From an uncultured Oscillospiraceae bacterium (GTDB lineage: Bacteria > Bacillota > Clostridia > Oscillospirales > Ruminococcaceae): a stretch of 64,000 bases of DNA. Both the position numbers and the translations under genes were made by a program. The notes beneath the pieces are model-generated. The model did not search any database and was not told the origin of the DNA. It saw nothing but the letters and a program-made list of their open reading frames with translations. The DNA is taken from NCBI GenBank assembly GCA_910586535.1, contig CAJUHS010000010.1, positions 1 through 64,000 on the forward strand. Direction: 5' to 3'. Shown piece after piece: positions 26,501-34,103 of this stretch (position 1 is its first letter; the number at the start of each line of letters is the position of its first letter).

Positions 26501-26970
26501 CGGTATTTTTGAGCAATAGACTTTGCTTTTTCATAATCGGTAAGAATGTATCTGCTGATTTCTCCTGCCATACAAGCGCTTGTAATCAGCAGACCTTCTT
26601 TATATTTACATAATAAATCAAAATCGATCCTCGGTTTATAATAAAAGTTTTCGGGTTTACCCGATTCACTAATAAGCCTATTAAGATTAATTCGTCCCAT
26701 ATCGTTCTTGCAAAGCACAACAAGATGATAATATCGGTTATCCTTATTTTTTTCGGACAAATTATCACAAGTATACACTTCACAGCCGTGAATATACTTA
26801 ATTCCATTCTTTTTAAGGAGTTGGTATATACTCACTCCGCCCAATGATGTCCCGTGGTCTGTAACTGCTACTGCGGTTTGTCCTATTTCTTTAATTCTGT
26901 TTACAAGTTCCTGTGGTCGGATAATGCTGTCCCGCAAAGAATACATTGAGTGTAAATGCGTATGTACCAA
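23575..26970 (-). CDS. dnaE: DNA polymerase III alpha subunit (DnaE type), 1131 aa
   Basis: This is the phage's own replicative polymerase. The N-terminal PHP domain starts at once (HTHLHSMYSLRDS; then TDHGTSLGG; TCDAHYV). The polymerase core has ARGSGGGSLINYL, the two catalytic aspartates in VPDIDLDFS, and the third Asp in VKVDVLGLRTL. A helix-hairpin-helix region lies near 800-870 and the C-terminus has an OB-like domain. There is no internal 3'-5' exonuclease, so it is DnaE rather than PolC. Start: TTG with GGAGGAG six bases upstream. It overlaps the helicase gene downstream. Confidence 0.95.
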   Translation of the reverse strand: MVHTHLHSMYSLRDSIIRPQELVNRIKEIGQTAVAVTDHGTSLGGVSIYQLLKKNGIKYIHGCEVYTCDNLSEKNKDNRYYHLVVLCKNDMGRINLNRLISESGKPENFYYKPRIDFDLLCKYKEGLLITSACMAGEISRYILTDYEKAKSIAQKYRSVFGEDYYLEIQAHNDEEQIIINKKTVKLSRELNIPIVVTCDAHYVYESDKKYQNKYAFGGSYKEDGEAYTDCFVQSEAEVRERLTYLPADIVDEAINNTDVIAGKCNVEMPISAPIMPEVPTPKEFKDNTEWLVSLCKQGARKKLNFDFDTYETVDTNKTRKIYDENTGEFLREEPLIYSKEEKDVYVNRFEYELDKLVRMGFVDYILLVYSYSSVGKRRGIARGSGGGSLINYLTDITKIDPIVHGLYFERFIDVGALDLLENGEITEKELKVPDIDLDFSNESCTEVLRWMYEQYGENRVASIGKFGTNQTKGTIRDMCKVLDISLEDADKIAKSFGEYELDEILSMINGDIPQEVSAQEAIKNVQKYPELFDYVKKLNGLPKSFGLHACGKIISTRDLDDFLPSCYDSNGIRYLQGDMHDVEDVGLVKVDVLGLRTLDQEYDTLEMSGETEDFIDPAQNFNDKKVLDIFRNGDTVGVFQFSSNGMKQTIKKMNVKGINDLSIANALFRPGSLKYIDNFCKRRTGEEDFEYLHPDLEHILNFTYGIMVFQEQLIEIGRLAKIHNPDLLRKATGKKNPKLLVQVKPELEQKLKQIGWNSEQFDSLWSQMLEFAKYSFNKAHSSAYAIIAYMTAKQKAYYPAEFYAGLCNSYIGKSSFVKDNAEEIITDLEEHNVKIEPFNFRNDHRRCFVKDGKILYGIPLIKDCSELSANAMYECSDRVYKNFIELLSDLISKGVTKNQIEIFIKLGFFSEFGNSKHLLSLMRLYEKFKNGEAKSIDKTKAGAFDEILSKYCKTTEKTYTITNSKIKETQKLIQMINKKIKNGDLAEKYTDILDNYREIVATEHKSIMDNILNDCVSLIMSVPTNDFTYKEKIADHKQYLGFINLTTNCEADRRKLLVTKVIPLLNKETKKAWGYAVLTKSVGSGKNSRLTVRAKTFESDPIKELDIVYAKSVNKNQAGYWYLVDYEKIFD

Positions 26971-26987
26971 TGTTTACTCCTCCGTTA

Positions 26988-28934
26988 TTATTGATGTTCC
27001 CCAAAAACCTCCTCGTCCTGTTTACTGTATAGTTGTTTAGGAGGAAAAGGCAACTGGGTACTATATTGTTTGTTGTCCCAAGAATATTTATAATCAAGGT
27101 CAAACTCTGTTGTGAAAAACCTCCTTGACGGTCGGTCATAAAACAATCCCACAGAGTTCCCCTCGTAGCCAAGCATACGGTCTTTTAAAATATCTACCAA
27201 AACATCATATTTAATAGGTTCTTTTACCCAGCCCTTACCGTTCTTTTTTGGCACACCTTTTTTGTCGTCTTTAGAAACCCTGTAGAGACTGATTATTCGG
27301 TGTGCCAAGTCGATGATTGCCGATATTCCTTGAACATCCATTTTTGTAAGTCTTCGCATTGTCTCAATTTTATGTGGATGACACACCAAAACTACGGCTA
27401 CATTATATTTTTTTGCAACATCAATACATTGTACAATAAACTCTTCTTGTTTGCTGTATTTATTGTTTTCATTACACTCAAGATTAACAGATGTTAAGTT
27501 GTCAATAATGATAAGCTTCGCACCGTATTTACGTATAGAATCAACCATTGATTGTATCAAATCGGACACTTTATGGGAATATCCGTCCTTATATATATAA
27601 AGTTTACCTTGATAATATTTATTCATTTGGATTTGTGCTTGCTCCGTAACTTTCCAAAAAGGAGTGTCATTAACATTTTTTTCAACAAGATTCCGTTGTC
27701 CTGCCAATATGTAATTTATCCAGTTTTTACTCTGAAAATTAGGTAGCTCGCCCGAATACATCCAGACGTTTTTGTTTTGCTCTAACGACTGACACACAAG
27801 TTGTGACAAAAATGAACTTTTACCGCTCCCGTTTATTCCTGTTACAATATTAAACGAACCATAAAACAGTTTCATCAATTTTCTGTCAAGGTCTTTAAAC
27901 CCTGTGTTTATACCATCTATATTGTCAAGGTCGATATTTTTTATGTCGGAGTAGTCGAAAACGCTGTCTACCAGTGTATCTGCTGCGTTTACAATAATTT
28001 CAATTACATTTTCTTTCCCCAAATAATACAATACTTCATTGAGGTCTTTTACTCTGACTTTTTGTTTGTCCGCTTGTTCGTAAAACAGTGGGATATTTAC
28101 TATTTTACAACGCCATGAGCCGAGACGATAAACAACCTCCTTTTGCATTTTTATTCCCGCTTCATCATTGTCTGAGCAGATTATAATGCTGTCAAACTGT
28201 TCAAGCCAGTCCCAACACTCTTCTATCCAGTGAAAGTTTCCTGCCCCTAACGGAACAGACACGGTATTTGTATAACCGCTTTCAATCGCTGCCATTGCGT
28301 CAGGTTCTCCCTCAGTTATCAGCAATGGTTTTGATGTATTTATTCTGTTCATATTAAAAAGCAGAGGGGTAGTATCCGCTCCTTTTTGACACCAAGTTTT
28401 ATTTTCTCCCTTAGTGATTTTGCGAGACGGACGGTATTTTACCATAGTTAAAACGTCATTTGAATCATAATAATTAAACACTACATTACCCTGTTCGTCC
28501 TGACGTACATCACAATAATCAACAGTTGCAGGAGATATTTTGCGAAGCATAAAATATTCATAAACTTTATCCTTATTTTCACATTCAACAGGAGTTGGAT
28601 ATTTATAAGAGTATTTTGTTTTGATATTTTTCTCTCCAAAACTGTAACTTATCCCTGCCAAATCAAATAACTTTTCAACAGCTTCAATATATGTAGAACC
28701 CTTTTCCATAAAAACATCTATAATGTCAACATTTTTATGACAGCCAAAGCAATGGAAATTATAATTTTTACTGTTATAAATAAAGCTCGGAGTATTTTCA
28801 TTGTGGTACGGGCAACAAGCTTTGCGATTTTTAGTGTCGTAATTGATCAGATTCAATTCCTCTGCTATAATTTCAGCGTTGCGGTCGCCAAGCTTTGCCT
28901 TGGCTTCCGCAACCTTATCTTTACTTACAATCAA
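26988..28934 (-). CDS. Fused DNA primase-helicase (T7 gp4/Twinkle-like), 648 aa
   Basis: The protein makes RNA primers and unwinds the fork. A CHC2 zinc finger (CCPYHNENTPSF...FHCFGCH, ~40-65) is followed by a Toprim domain (ITEGEPDA ~212; CSDNDEAG ~258). The C-terminal RecA-like helicase has Walker A GINGSGKSS (~365), LIIIDNLTSV (Walker B) and a DnaB-type VCHPHK switch. It starts at TTG and is separated by 17 bp from dnaE, consistent with a core replisome operon. Confidence 0.93.
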   Translation of the reverse strand: MIVSKDKVAEAKAKLGDRNAEIIAEELNLINYDTKNRKACCPYHNENTPSFIYNSKNYNFHCFGCHKNVDIIDVFMEKGSTYIEAVEKLFDLAGISYSFGEKNIKTKYSYKYPTPVECENKDKVYEYFMLRKISPATVDYCDVRQDEQGNVVFNYYDSNDVLTMVKYRPSRKITKGENKTWCQKGADTTPLLFNMNRINTSKPLLITEGEPDAMAAIESGYTNTVSVPLGAGNFHWIEECWDWLEQFDSIIICSDNDEAGIKMQKEVVYRLGSWRCKIVNIPLFYEQADKQKVRVKDLNEVLYYLGKENVIEIIVNAADTLVDSVFDYSDIKNIDLDNIDGINTGFKDLDRKLMKLFYGSFNIVTGINGSGKSSFLSQLVCQSLEQNKNVWMYSGELPNFQSKNWINYILAGQRNLVEKNVNDTPFWKVTEQAQIQMNKYYQGKLYIYKDGYSHKVSDLIQSMVDSIRKYGAKLIIIDNLTSVNLECNENNKYSKQEEFIVQCIDVAKKYNVAVVLVCHPHKIETMRRLTKMDVQGISAIIDLAHRIISLYRVSKDDKKGVPKKNGKGWVKEPIKYDVLVDILKDRMLGYEGNSVGLFYDRPSRRFFTTEFDLDYKYSWDNKQYSTQLPFPPKQLYSKQDEEVFGEHQ

Positions 28935-28937
28935 TAA

Positions 28938-29708
28938 TTATTCACACTCTTTTTTGCAGATTTCTCGTACTCCGCAAAGATTGTTGCAGAAAAAATCATC
29001 CTTGTTTTTAGGGAATACATTGTCTGAATAAATCATATCAATGTTAAATGTAAACCATGATATAGATTTTTTTAGTTTTTCTTCGCTAAACAACTCTGTT
29101 TCCCATTTCTGAGTACGGAACATATTAAATTTCAATTCTTTGGGATATTCGCCGTATTGCTCTTTTACATAAAGAGAATACAGATAGAGCTGAAGCAAAA
29201 AATGCTCCTTTTCTTTTTTACTTTTGAATTTGCTTTTACTTTTGTGGTCAATAATAATATATCTGCCATCTATAATATCCTGCAAAATTAAATCTATATA
29301 TCCTATAAACGGCTCGCCGTCTATATCTAATCTGATTTCCTGCTCCACTCCTATGGTTTTATAATTATCCTCCAAACCGTCAAACGAATTAAAATATTTC
29401 AGTCCGTCATTATAGTATTTTTCGGTCAAATCACAAAATTCACAGGAAGGAAATTCGTGCAGCACATTAATATTATATTCGTTTTCGTACATTTGAGAGA
29501 GTTCAAAAAATTCAACTTCACCCTTAAAGTATTTCTCTAAAAGACTATGAGCAAAACTGCCGTATTCCGCAAACGCATTATCGATCTGCGGTACCTTATC
29601 TATGTATGTAAGCTTAAAGCCGTGTGGGCAACGATTATAGTTATTTACCTTTGAAAAACTCCACACAAGGTTATCAAGCTTATCATTGTTTTTATTGTCG
29701 GCACTCAT
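28938..29708 (-). CDS. RecB/Cas4-like PD-(D/E)XK exonuclease, 256 aa
   Basis: The protein has the order of a RecB-family nuclease: YNRCPHGFKLTYID (first Cys and motif I region), EYGSFAHSLLEKYF, then the catalytic GYIDLILQD...YIIIDHKSKSK (GhxD and D-x-K-like motif II/III) and QLYLYSLYV (motif with Gln/Tyr). C-terminal cysteines CNNLCGVREICKKEC may hold a Fe-S cluster as in Cas4/AddB-like enzymes. It sits between primase-helicase and SSB and probably forms a recombination pair with the annealing protein at 30141. No CRISPR genes are near. Confidence 0.85.
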   Translation of the reverse strand: MSADNKNNDKLDNLVWSFSKVNNYNRCPHGFKLTYIDKVPQIDNAFAEYGSFAHSLLEKYFKGEVEFFELSQMYENEYNINVLHEFPSCEFCDLTEKYYNDGLKYFNSFDGLEDNYKTIGVEQEIRLDIDGEPFIGYIDLILQDIIDGRYIIIDHKSKSKFKSKKEKEHFLLQLYLYSLYVKEQYGEYPKELKFNMFRTQKWETELFSEEKLKKSISWFTFNIDMIYSDNVFPKNKDDFFCNNLCGVREICKKECE

Positions 29709-29713
29709 AGATA

Positions 29714-30124
29714 TTAAAATGGGAGGTCGTCGGCGTTGGTTTCGGGTACGGTTTCCGTTGTTTTGGCGGGTTGCGCAGTCTCCTGCTGTCCTGTCTGGCT
29801 ACTGTTTTTGCTTTCTACAAAATCAACCGTACTAACAAGTATTTCTGTAACCTTGAACTTTGTGCCGTCTTTTTCATAGGTACGAGTCTGGAGACTTCCG
29901 GCAATGCCTACCTTACTGCCTTTTTTAAAGTATTTTGCGAGAAATTCTGCGGTTTTCTCCCAAGCAATACAGTCTATCCAGTTCGCTTCGGGGTGGTCAT
30001 TGTCTTTGTTATACGGCTTATCTACTGCCACGGTAAAATTAGTCACGGTCTTGCCCGTTGGTGTTTGTTTCAGCTCAATATCCTTTGCAAGTCTGCCTAC
30101 AATTACAACTGTATTCAATGCCAT
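29714..30124 (-). CDS. ssb: Single-stranded DNA-binding protein, 136 aa
   Basis: This is a standard bacterial-type SSB with an OB fold: MALNTVVIVGRLAKDIELKQ, NFTVAVDKPY, WIDCIAWEKTAEF and KGSKVGIAGSLQTRTYEKDG. A Gln/Thr-rich linker leads to the acidic tail NADDLPF that binds partner proteins. It protects ssDNA during phage replication. GGAGGAAATGTAG lies upstream of the ATG. It is adjacent to the annealing protein gene. Confidence 0.95.
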   Translation of the reverse strand: MALNTVVIVGRLAKDIELKQTPTGKTVTNFTVAVDKPYNKDNDHPEANWIDCIAWEKTAEFLAKYFKKGSKVGIAGSLQTRTYEKDGTKFKVTEILVSTVDFVESKNSSQTGQQETAQPAKTTETVPETNADDLPF

Positions 30125-30140
30125 CTACATTTCCTCCAAA

Positions 30141-30752
30141 TTAAAGTTTATTAGGCGTTATTCCACCGATTTCATTTATCGCATTGTTAAGAACATCTAT
30201 ATCCCTAACATTGTTCGGATTTTTACTTCCAACAAGTTTTTCAACAAGGTCAAACAATTTGTTTTTATCGCAACCCTCTGCAACCTTTGCTTTAAGCAAC
30301 TCAAGAAGTTTTGTCTGTGTCTCTCTCAAAGGCTTTTCGTCCTCGTCCTTTTTTTTCTTGGCATTGTCCGAAAGCTCCTCTCCGTTCCAAAGAGAAAGTC
30401 CCAATCCAAAAAGAGCAAGATTTTTTACAAGACAACGCTTGATTGATTTGTTCACATCGGAACTTGTAACTTTATCGTAACCAATAGCTTGATTTCTATA
30501 ATCAAGTACAGGAAGTATTTCTGTTTGGGTTTCGCCAGCAATGGTCATAGAGGTTTCAACCCAACAAGTTCTGCCATCGTTATGGTAAATGCAACCCTCT
30601 TCGGTTTTGACAACACTATATGTAGCTGTTGGATATTTGTTTTTAACAAAGTCCCACGCGCTTGACCACGGCAAATAGTCCATTTTGTTTTTTTGCTTAA
30701 TTTTGGGTGAAATATCAATCTCACTTAGTGTTTGAAAAATTGTTTTATCCAA
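30141..30752 (-). CDS. DUF1071-type single-strand annealing protein, 203 aa
   Basis: Residues ~20-140 match what I recall of DUF1071 proteins, a Rad52-like phage annealing group: KMDYLPWSSAWDFVKNKYP, TCWVETSMTIAG and INKSIKRCLVKNLALFGLGL. After a lysine/glutamate-rich linker, the last ~50 residues (AEGCDKNKLFDLVEKLVGSK...IGG) form a separate small module that recurs in the HD protein at 31161-31958. With SSB and the RecB-like nuclease it makes a recombination module. Confidence 0.8.
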   Translation of the reverse strand: MDKTIFQTLSEIDISPKIKQKNKMDYLPWSSAWDFVKNKYPTATYSVVKTEEGCIYHNDGRTCWVETSMTIAGETQTEILPVLDYRNQAIGYDKVTSSDVNKSIKRCLVKNLALFGLGLSLWNGEELSDNAKKKKDEDEKPLRETQTKLLELLKAKVAEGCDKNKLFDLVEKLVGSKNPNNVRDIDVLNNAINEIGGITPNKL

Positions 30753-31055
30753 TTACTTGTCTTCCTCCTTTATCGAACCTTTGTTATGATTTTTAATTGA
30801 TTTCTCTGCTTTAATAATAGGGTAAGCATTCATTATTAGCAATAATAATCCAACAAAACTATAGGTTACTTGTAATGAAAAATTACTGCCAAATATCCAA
30901 ACATAAATTAATAAGAACACATCAATCAATACCAAAATGAGTTCCTCTAAATTCCTTTTAACAAAATCAACAAATTTCTTCAATAGTGTCCTCTGTTCGT
31001 CTTGATGTGTCGTAGGAGATATAAATTTGTACATAACCGTCCTTATGACTTTCAT
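30753..31055 (-). CDS. Membrane protein with two TM segments, 100 aa
   Basis: Two hydrophobic stretches (about residues 37-57 and 60-80) separated by a short loop predict a hairpin membrane protein with charged ends. No family is recognised. Its 5' part overlaps the 65-aa gene at 30967-31164 in a different frame, so either this protein starts later or the two genes overlap by ~90 bp. Translation stops directly against the annealing-protein start. Confidence 0.55.
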   Translation of the reverse strand: MKVIRTVMYKFISPTTHQDEQRTLLKKFVDFVKRNLEELILVLIDVFLLIYVWIFGSNFSLQVTYSFVGLLLLIMNAYPIIKAEKSIKNHNKGSIKEEDK

Positions 31056-31164
31056 TCTGACTTACGGTATATCCACTATTCAAAAGCGTCTTTACAAATT
31101 CTCCTAAACTATAATCGTACTTCATTGTGAGGACAACAATTTTGTTATGTAAAAAACTAATCAT
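30967..31164 (-). CDS. Small hypothetical protein, 65 aa
   Basis: This 65-aa protein (YSLGEFVKTLLNSGYTVSQNES, then DGYVQIYISYD) looks like a small alpha/beta domain of a type common in phage early regions. Its ATG overlaps the stop of the HD gene (4 bp), which supports translation by coupling. It overlaps the start of the membrane-protein gene downstream. Function unknown. Confidence 0.6.
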   Translation of the reverse strand: MISFLHNKIVVLTMKYDYSLGEFVKTLLNSGYTVSQNESHKDGYVQIYISYDTSRRTEDTIEEIC

Positions 31165-31958
31165 TCAGTGCCTCCTATAGTTTTAATCAAATCTTCTGCC
31201 ACCTTAATATCAGTAATAGAATTAGGATTTTTGTTACCGTTGTTCTTTTCGGAAATAATCTTATAAAGCTCATCTCTGTCTGCACCGTTCGCAATTTTAG
31301 ATGTACACAGCTTTATAAGCTCGGCAATTCTACTCTTAAGGTTAGATGCTTCTTCTTTCGCTATGTAATCATTAGGATTATAAGAATTATCAAACTCGTA
31401 AACCAAATACTTTCGGCTTGCGAGATAATCACATTCGTGAACAAACATCTCCATGGGAGTTGACGGTTTCGGCATAATCTCTGCCTTGGAACGATAGTCT
31501 GTATTCCACTCGCCCATATGTGACCTAATGTTGTCGGCGATAACTTTAGCAAAAGATTTCTCGCTGTCATCAGCAAGCTCTAAAACGTGATCTGCTGCTA
31601 CAACAGGGTGCGCGGATATTACATATTGGCTTTTCTCATCTCCGTGTTTCCAGCCGTCGTGACATATAAGAGCTGCGATTATACAATCCCGTTCATCTGG
31701 ATTGAACATTTGCGAGTTGTGTTCAAGTTTCAAAAGGTCTGCTGCTATTCCGACTGCTGCCTTAGTATGCCTTACAAGTCCACCACCACCCAAAGCATAT
31801 GTAGGGTGGTATTTACCTGTAGAACTTGCTGCGACCTCAAAGAAATAGTCGGGAATATTGGAAATTATCTTTTCTGCTAATGAACGTATCTCTAAATTTT
31901 GTATATACCCAAGTTCGGTGCTAAACACCTTAATTTTGTCGTATTTTATTTTAATCAT
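31161..31958 (-). CDS. HD-domain phosphohydrolase, 265 aa
   Basis: A typical HD domain spans ~40-150: GLVRHTKAAVG (His), LICHDGWKHG (HD pair), SAHPVVAADHV (His) and DNIRSHMGEW, so a metal-dependent phosphohydrolase acting on nucleotides or RNA is likely. The last ~55 residues repeat the C-terminal module of the annealing protein (ANGADRDELYKII...KNPNSITDI...IGG). The ATG at 31958 abuts the ribosome site GGAGG with no spacing; an in-frame ATA nine bases on has better spacing. It overlaps its neighbours on both sides. Confidence 0.8.
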   Translation of the reverse strand: MIKIKYDKIKVFSTELGYIQNLEIRSLAEKIISNIPDYFFEVAASSTGKYHPTYALGGGGLVRHTKAAVGIAADLLKLEHNSQMFNPDERDCIIAALICHDGWKHGDEKSQYVISAHPVVAADHVLELADDSEKSFAKVIADNIRSHMGEWNTDYRSKAEIMPKPSTPMEMFVHECDYLASRKYLVYEFDNSYNPNDYIAKEEASNLKSRIAELIKLCTSKIANGADRDELYKIISEKNNGNKNPNSITDIKVAEDLIKTIGGTE

Positions 31959-32442
31959 CCTCCACTTTATTACATTTTATAGGTAATCTTTCAACCGTAT
32001 CTTTCCCCGGATATGCAATTCTAAAATAATGAAAATTTTCAACAATAATCTTTCCCACATCAAAATCCGGAACTGCTGAACATATTACAAAAGATTTATT
32101 TATATCAAAGTCACAAGGAGTTTTGATAAAATCCTGCATTGTTTGTAGGAAATATTTAGCATTTGCTTGTTTTAAACGAAATTCTATCGGAACAAACGGC
32201 TCTATACCTATATAAGATTTATAGTGTTTGAAATAATCAGCTTGAAATGCCATATAACAACCAACATCAATAATCGTAAAATCAAGAGGCACAATACTTG
32301 GTATATCTTTATAATTATAAAGAAAACCAAGAAACTCAAAATCAACTTCTATCTCTTCATATGTAAAAAGTCTTTTTATTTCGTTACGTCCAATGGATTT
32401 TATTAGAGCTTTACACTCGTTGATATATTCTTCATCAGTCAT
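31951..32442 (-). CDS. Possible degenerate SAM-methyltransferase-like protein, 163 aa
   Basis: The segment FTIIDVGCYMAFQADYFKHY-KSYIGIEPF looks like motif I and the following strand of a Rossmann-fold methyltransferase (DVGCGxG..A), but the glycine-rich loop is changed and no motif IV (N/DPPY) is seen. It may be a degenerate or non-catalytic relative. It is the first gene of the leftward recombination-replication run and overlaps the HD gene by 8 bp. Confidence 0.45.
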   Translation of the reverse strand: MTDEEYINECKALIKSIGRNEIKRLFTYEEIEVDFEFLGFLYNYKDIPSIVPLDFTIIDVGCYMAFQADYFKHYKSYIGIEPFVPIEFRLKQANAKYFLQTMQDFIKTPCDFDINKSFVICSAVPDFDVGKIIVENFHYFRIAYPGKDTVERLPIKCNKVEDD

Positions 32443-32763
32443 TTAATGCCGCTTCCTAACATTATTCTGCACTATATATAGTAAATTAAAAGCAATATTT
32501 ATCTATATATTGTATGCAATTACTTAATAAAATATCTTTTTTATGATATAAACTTTACGGTTTAAGTTTTAAGCTTTTCGTCAAATTATATAATCATCTT
32601 TAGATAACTATTAGCATTAAGCTTATTTAATATAAGTTAAGACGCTATACAAATCCGCTTGTAAAAATCATTTTGCCGTTCTCCTTTATGTATTCCTTTA
32701 ATTTTTCTATCGGCTAAAGGTCAACCGATCAGTTTTACTTACGCCTCAATCCTCCGAAAACTG
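32443..32763. other. AT-rich non-coding interval
   Basis: About 320 bp upstream of the replication operon hold no convincing gene. On the leftward strand a short inverted pair (ATCGGTT...AGCCGAT, about 32712-32733) and an isolated TCGGAGGATTGAGG site are visible. It probably contains the operon promoter, but I cannot point to a clear -35/-10 pair. Confidence 0.4.
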
Positions 32764-32886
32764 TTAAGCAGGGTGAGAGATGATTTTACCGCCAATCAAC
32801 AAGGTTAGGCTGTTTCCTTTTTCAATCAATTTTACTGCATTTGCAGCAATGCAAACCATGGTATTGATTTTAGCCTTACCGGACAT
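32764..32886 (-). CDS. Small hypothetical protein, 40 aa
   Basis: A leftward 40-codon frame starts at ATG 32886 and has a plausible structured sequence (MVCIAANAVKLIEKGNSLTL then GGKIISHPA). No strong ribosome site precedes the ATG. It may be a phage microprotein. Evidence is limited to codon sense and position between the antirepressor and the replication operon. Confidence 0.35.
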   Translation of the reverse strand: MSGKAKINTMVCIAANAVKLIEKGNSLTLLIGGKIISHPA

Positions 32887-32919
32887 TTAACCGTTATGCA
32901 AAAACGGCACCAATTCAAA

Positions 32920-33159
32920 CTACACTTTAGTATTTATACTTCTGATTTCATCAATATTATCATTGATAAGTTTAAGTCCGTCTTCGGTTATTCCTATCTG
33001 ATTATGTATTCCATCACTTGAATACACTTTAAAAAATTTTTCTCCGGCTTTGTTTACCTCAGTAAGGCATTGATGGAGAAACCCTTTGCCTTTGCCCATT
33101 TCGTTATGTATCCTTTTTTTAGGTTCAGACTTTGAGTTGCGTCGGTTATTGAAAGACAA
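32920..33159 (-). pseudogene. C-terminal (KilAC-like) half of the antirepressor, in the -1 frame
   Basis: This frame continues the antirepressor at 33054-33644: after the shared KGKGF region it reads LHQCLTEVNKAGEKFFKVYS then GITEDGLKLI, a normal end for a KilAC-type DNA-binding domain. It lacks its own sensible start. It would be made only by a -1 shift near 33080-33090 or is the remnant of a frameshift mutation. Confidence 0.6.
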
Positions 33160-33644
33160 CCTTTTTTGTCAAGTCTTTTATCTGCAAGGGCAACTTTAGG
33201 TTCATCCTCTTTTATTTTAGACTCAAGTGCTCTGCGTGCCTCCGCTTCCTCTATCCAGCGTTTGGCTCTTTCTATAGGGTCGTCAATGGTATAGCTGTCG
33301 GATTTGTTTTGGATGCTGTAGCTGCCTGTTTTTCTGATTGACGGTAGCACTTCGCTTGTGACCCAACGCTTGAATTTTTTTGCGGTCGGGAGCTTGCTTC
33401 CGAGGATAAGGCTGTACATTCCGCTTTCATTGATGATGGTTGTTTTCTGTGTTCTACCCATACCATCTATGACTCCCTGTTTTAGGGTATCATCTTCGTC
33501 AACGTGCGTAGCTACTGCATTTTCGGGTTTTGCATATCCCAATATCCCCGCCACGTCCTTGCCGACAAAATACGGCTCTCCGTCCATCAGCATTGTTCTA
33601 ATCTTTCCAAATTCGGGATTCTCAAAAATTGTTACCTCATTCAA
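33054..33644 (-). CDS. BRO-N phage antirepressor, N-terminal part, 196 aa
   Basis: The N-terminal ~100 residues are a BRO-N domain: FGKIRTMLMDGEPYFVGKDV, ILGYAKPENAV, HVDEDD and ESGMYSLILGSKLPTAKKFKRW with TSEVLPSIRKTGSY. Such proteins act as antirepressors in temperate phages. A linker and the start of a KilAC-like domain follow (LADKRLDKKGCLSITDATQSL), but the frame ends early; the rest is in the -1 frame at 33159-32920. Both codons at the crossover form slippery runs (A-AAG-GGT and G-GGT-TTC). It lies next to the tRNA genes. Confidence 0.85.
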   Translation of the reverse strand: MNEVTIFENPEFGKIRTMLMDGEPYFVGKDVAGILGYAKPENAVATHVDEDDTLKQGVIDGMGRTQKTTIINESGMYSLILGSKLPTAKKFKRWVTSEVLPSIRKTGSYSIQNKSDSYTIDDPIERAKRWIEEAEARRALESKIKEDEPKVALADKRLDKKGCLSITDATQSLNLKKGYITKWAKAKGFSINALLR

Positions 33645-33701
33645 TAAATATCAAACCTTTCCGATAAAATTTTGTCGCTTACAATATTCATAATAAGCTT
33701 C

Positions 33702-33778
33702 TGGTGCGCCATTGCGGATTCGAACCGCAGACCCTACGATTAAAAGTCGTATGCTCTGACCGACTGAGCTAATGGAGC
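33702..33778 (-). tRNA. tRNA-Lys (anticodon TTT), CCA encoded
   Basis: On the minus strand it shows a D arm (AGCTCAGTCGGTCAGAGC), an anticodon stem TACGA/TCGTA with loop CTTTTAA (anticodon TTT), a 5-bp variable loop, a T arm TGCGG-TTCGAAT-CCGCA and an encoded CCA. The acceptor stem GCTCCAT/ATGGCGC has one mismatch at pair 3-70 (T with C). Otherwise it is complete. Confidence 0.93.
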
Positions 33779-33850
33779 ATATCCGACTTTTACGGTAAGT
33801 CGGCAACCGTATATTTTAAAGAGGTTCTATTATGACAGCTTTTAGGCTGT

Positions 33851-33926
33851 TGGCTGGGACGGTGAGACTCGAACTCACGAAATGCTTGAGTCAAATTCAA
33901 GTGCCTTACCGCTTGGCTACGTCCCA
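33851..33926 (-). tRNA. tRNA-Gln (anticodon TTG), CCA encoded
   Basis: On the minus strand the acceptor stem TGGGACG/CGTCCCA is perfect. The D arm contains TAGCCAAGCGGTAAGGC, the anticodon stem CTTGA/TCAAG holds loop ATTTGAC (anticodon TTG), and the T arm GTGAG-TTCGAGT-CTCAC is intact. CCA is encoded after the discriminator G. It is first of the two tRNAs transcribed from the promoter at 33999-34027. Confidence 0.95.
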
Positions 33927-33998
33927 ATATTTTAAGCAAGTAATTATTTTTTTCTTATTTAACTGCTATGTTATTAACTTTTTAGGGGCTTTAATTAT

Positions 33999-34027
33999 AT
34001 GATACAGTATCATTTTTAATTTATCAA
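33999..34027 (-). promoter_or_regulatory. Leftward sigma-A promoter for the tRNA pair
   Basis: On the minus strand TTGATA (34027-34022), a 17-bp spacer and TATCAT (34004-33999). It lies ~70 bp upstream of tRNA-Gln and could also read through into the antirepressor. Confidence 0.6.
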
Positions 34028-34103
34028 GCAAAAATAATTATATTTTCCTTTAATATGTATCGGAGACATTTTGTCTCCTTACTATTCACCAATGCTGTCA
34101 ATC

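Noticed and set aside
28938..29708. Cas4 of a CRISPR system
   Set aside because: No repeats or other cas genes were seen in the window; it sits in a replication operon, so a RecB-type phage nuclease is more likely.
34064..34080. GGAGACA/TGTCTCC hairpin as terminator of the MrpR-like gene
   Set aside because: The stem is only 7 bp and lacks a T-run on the leftward strand; I did not count it as a terminator.
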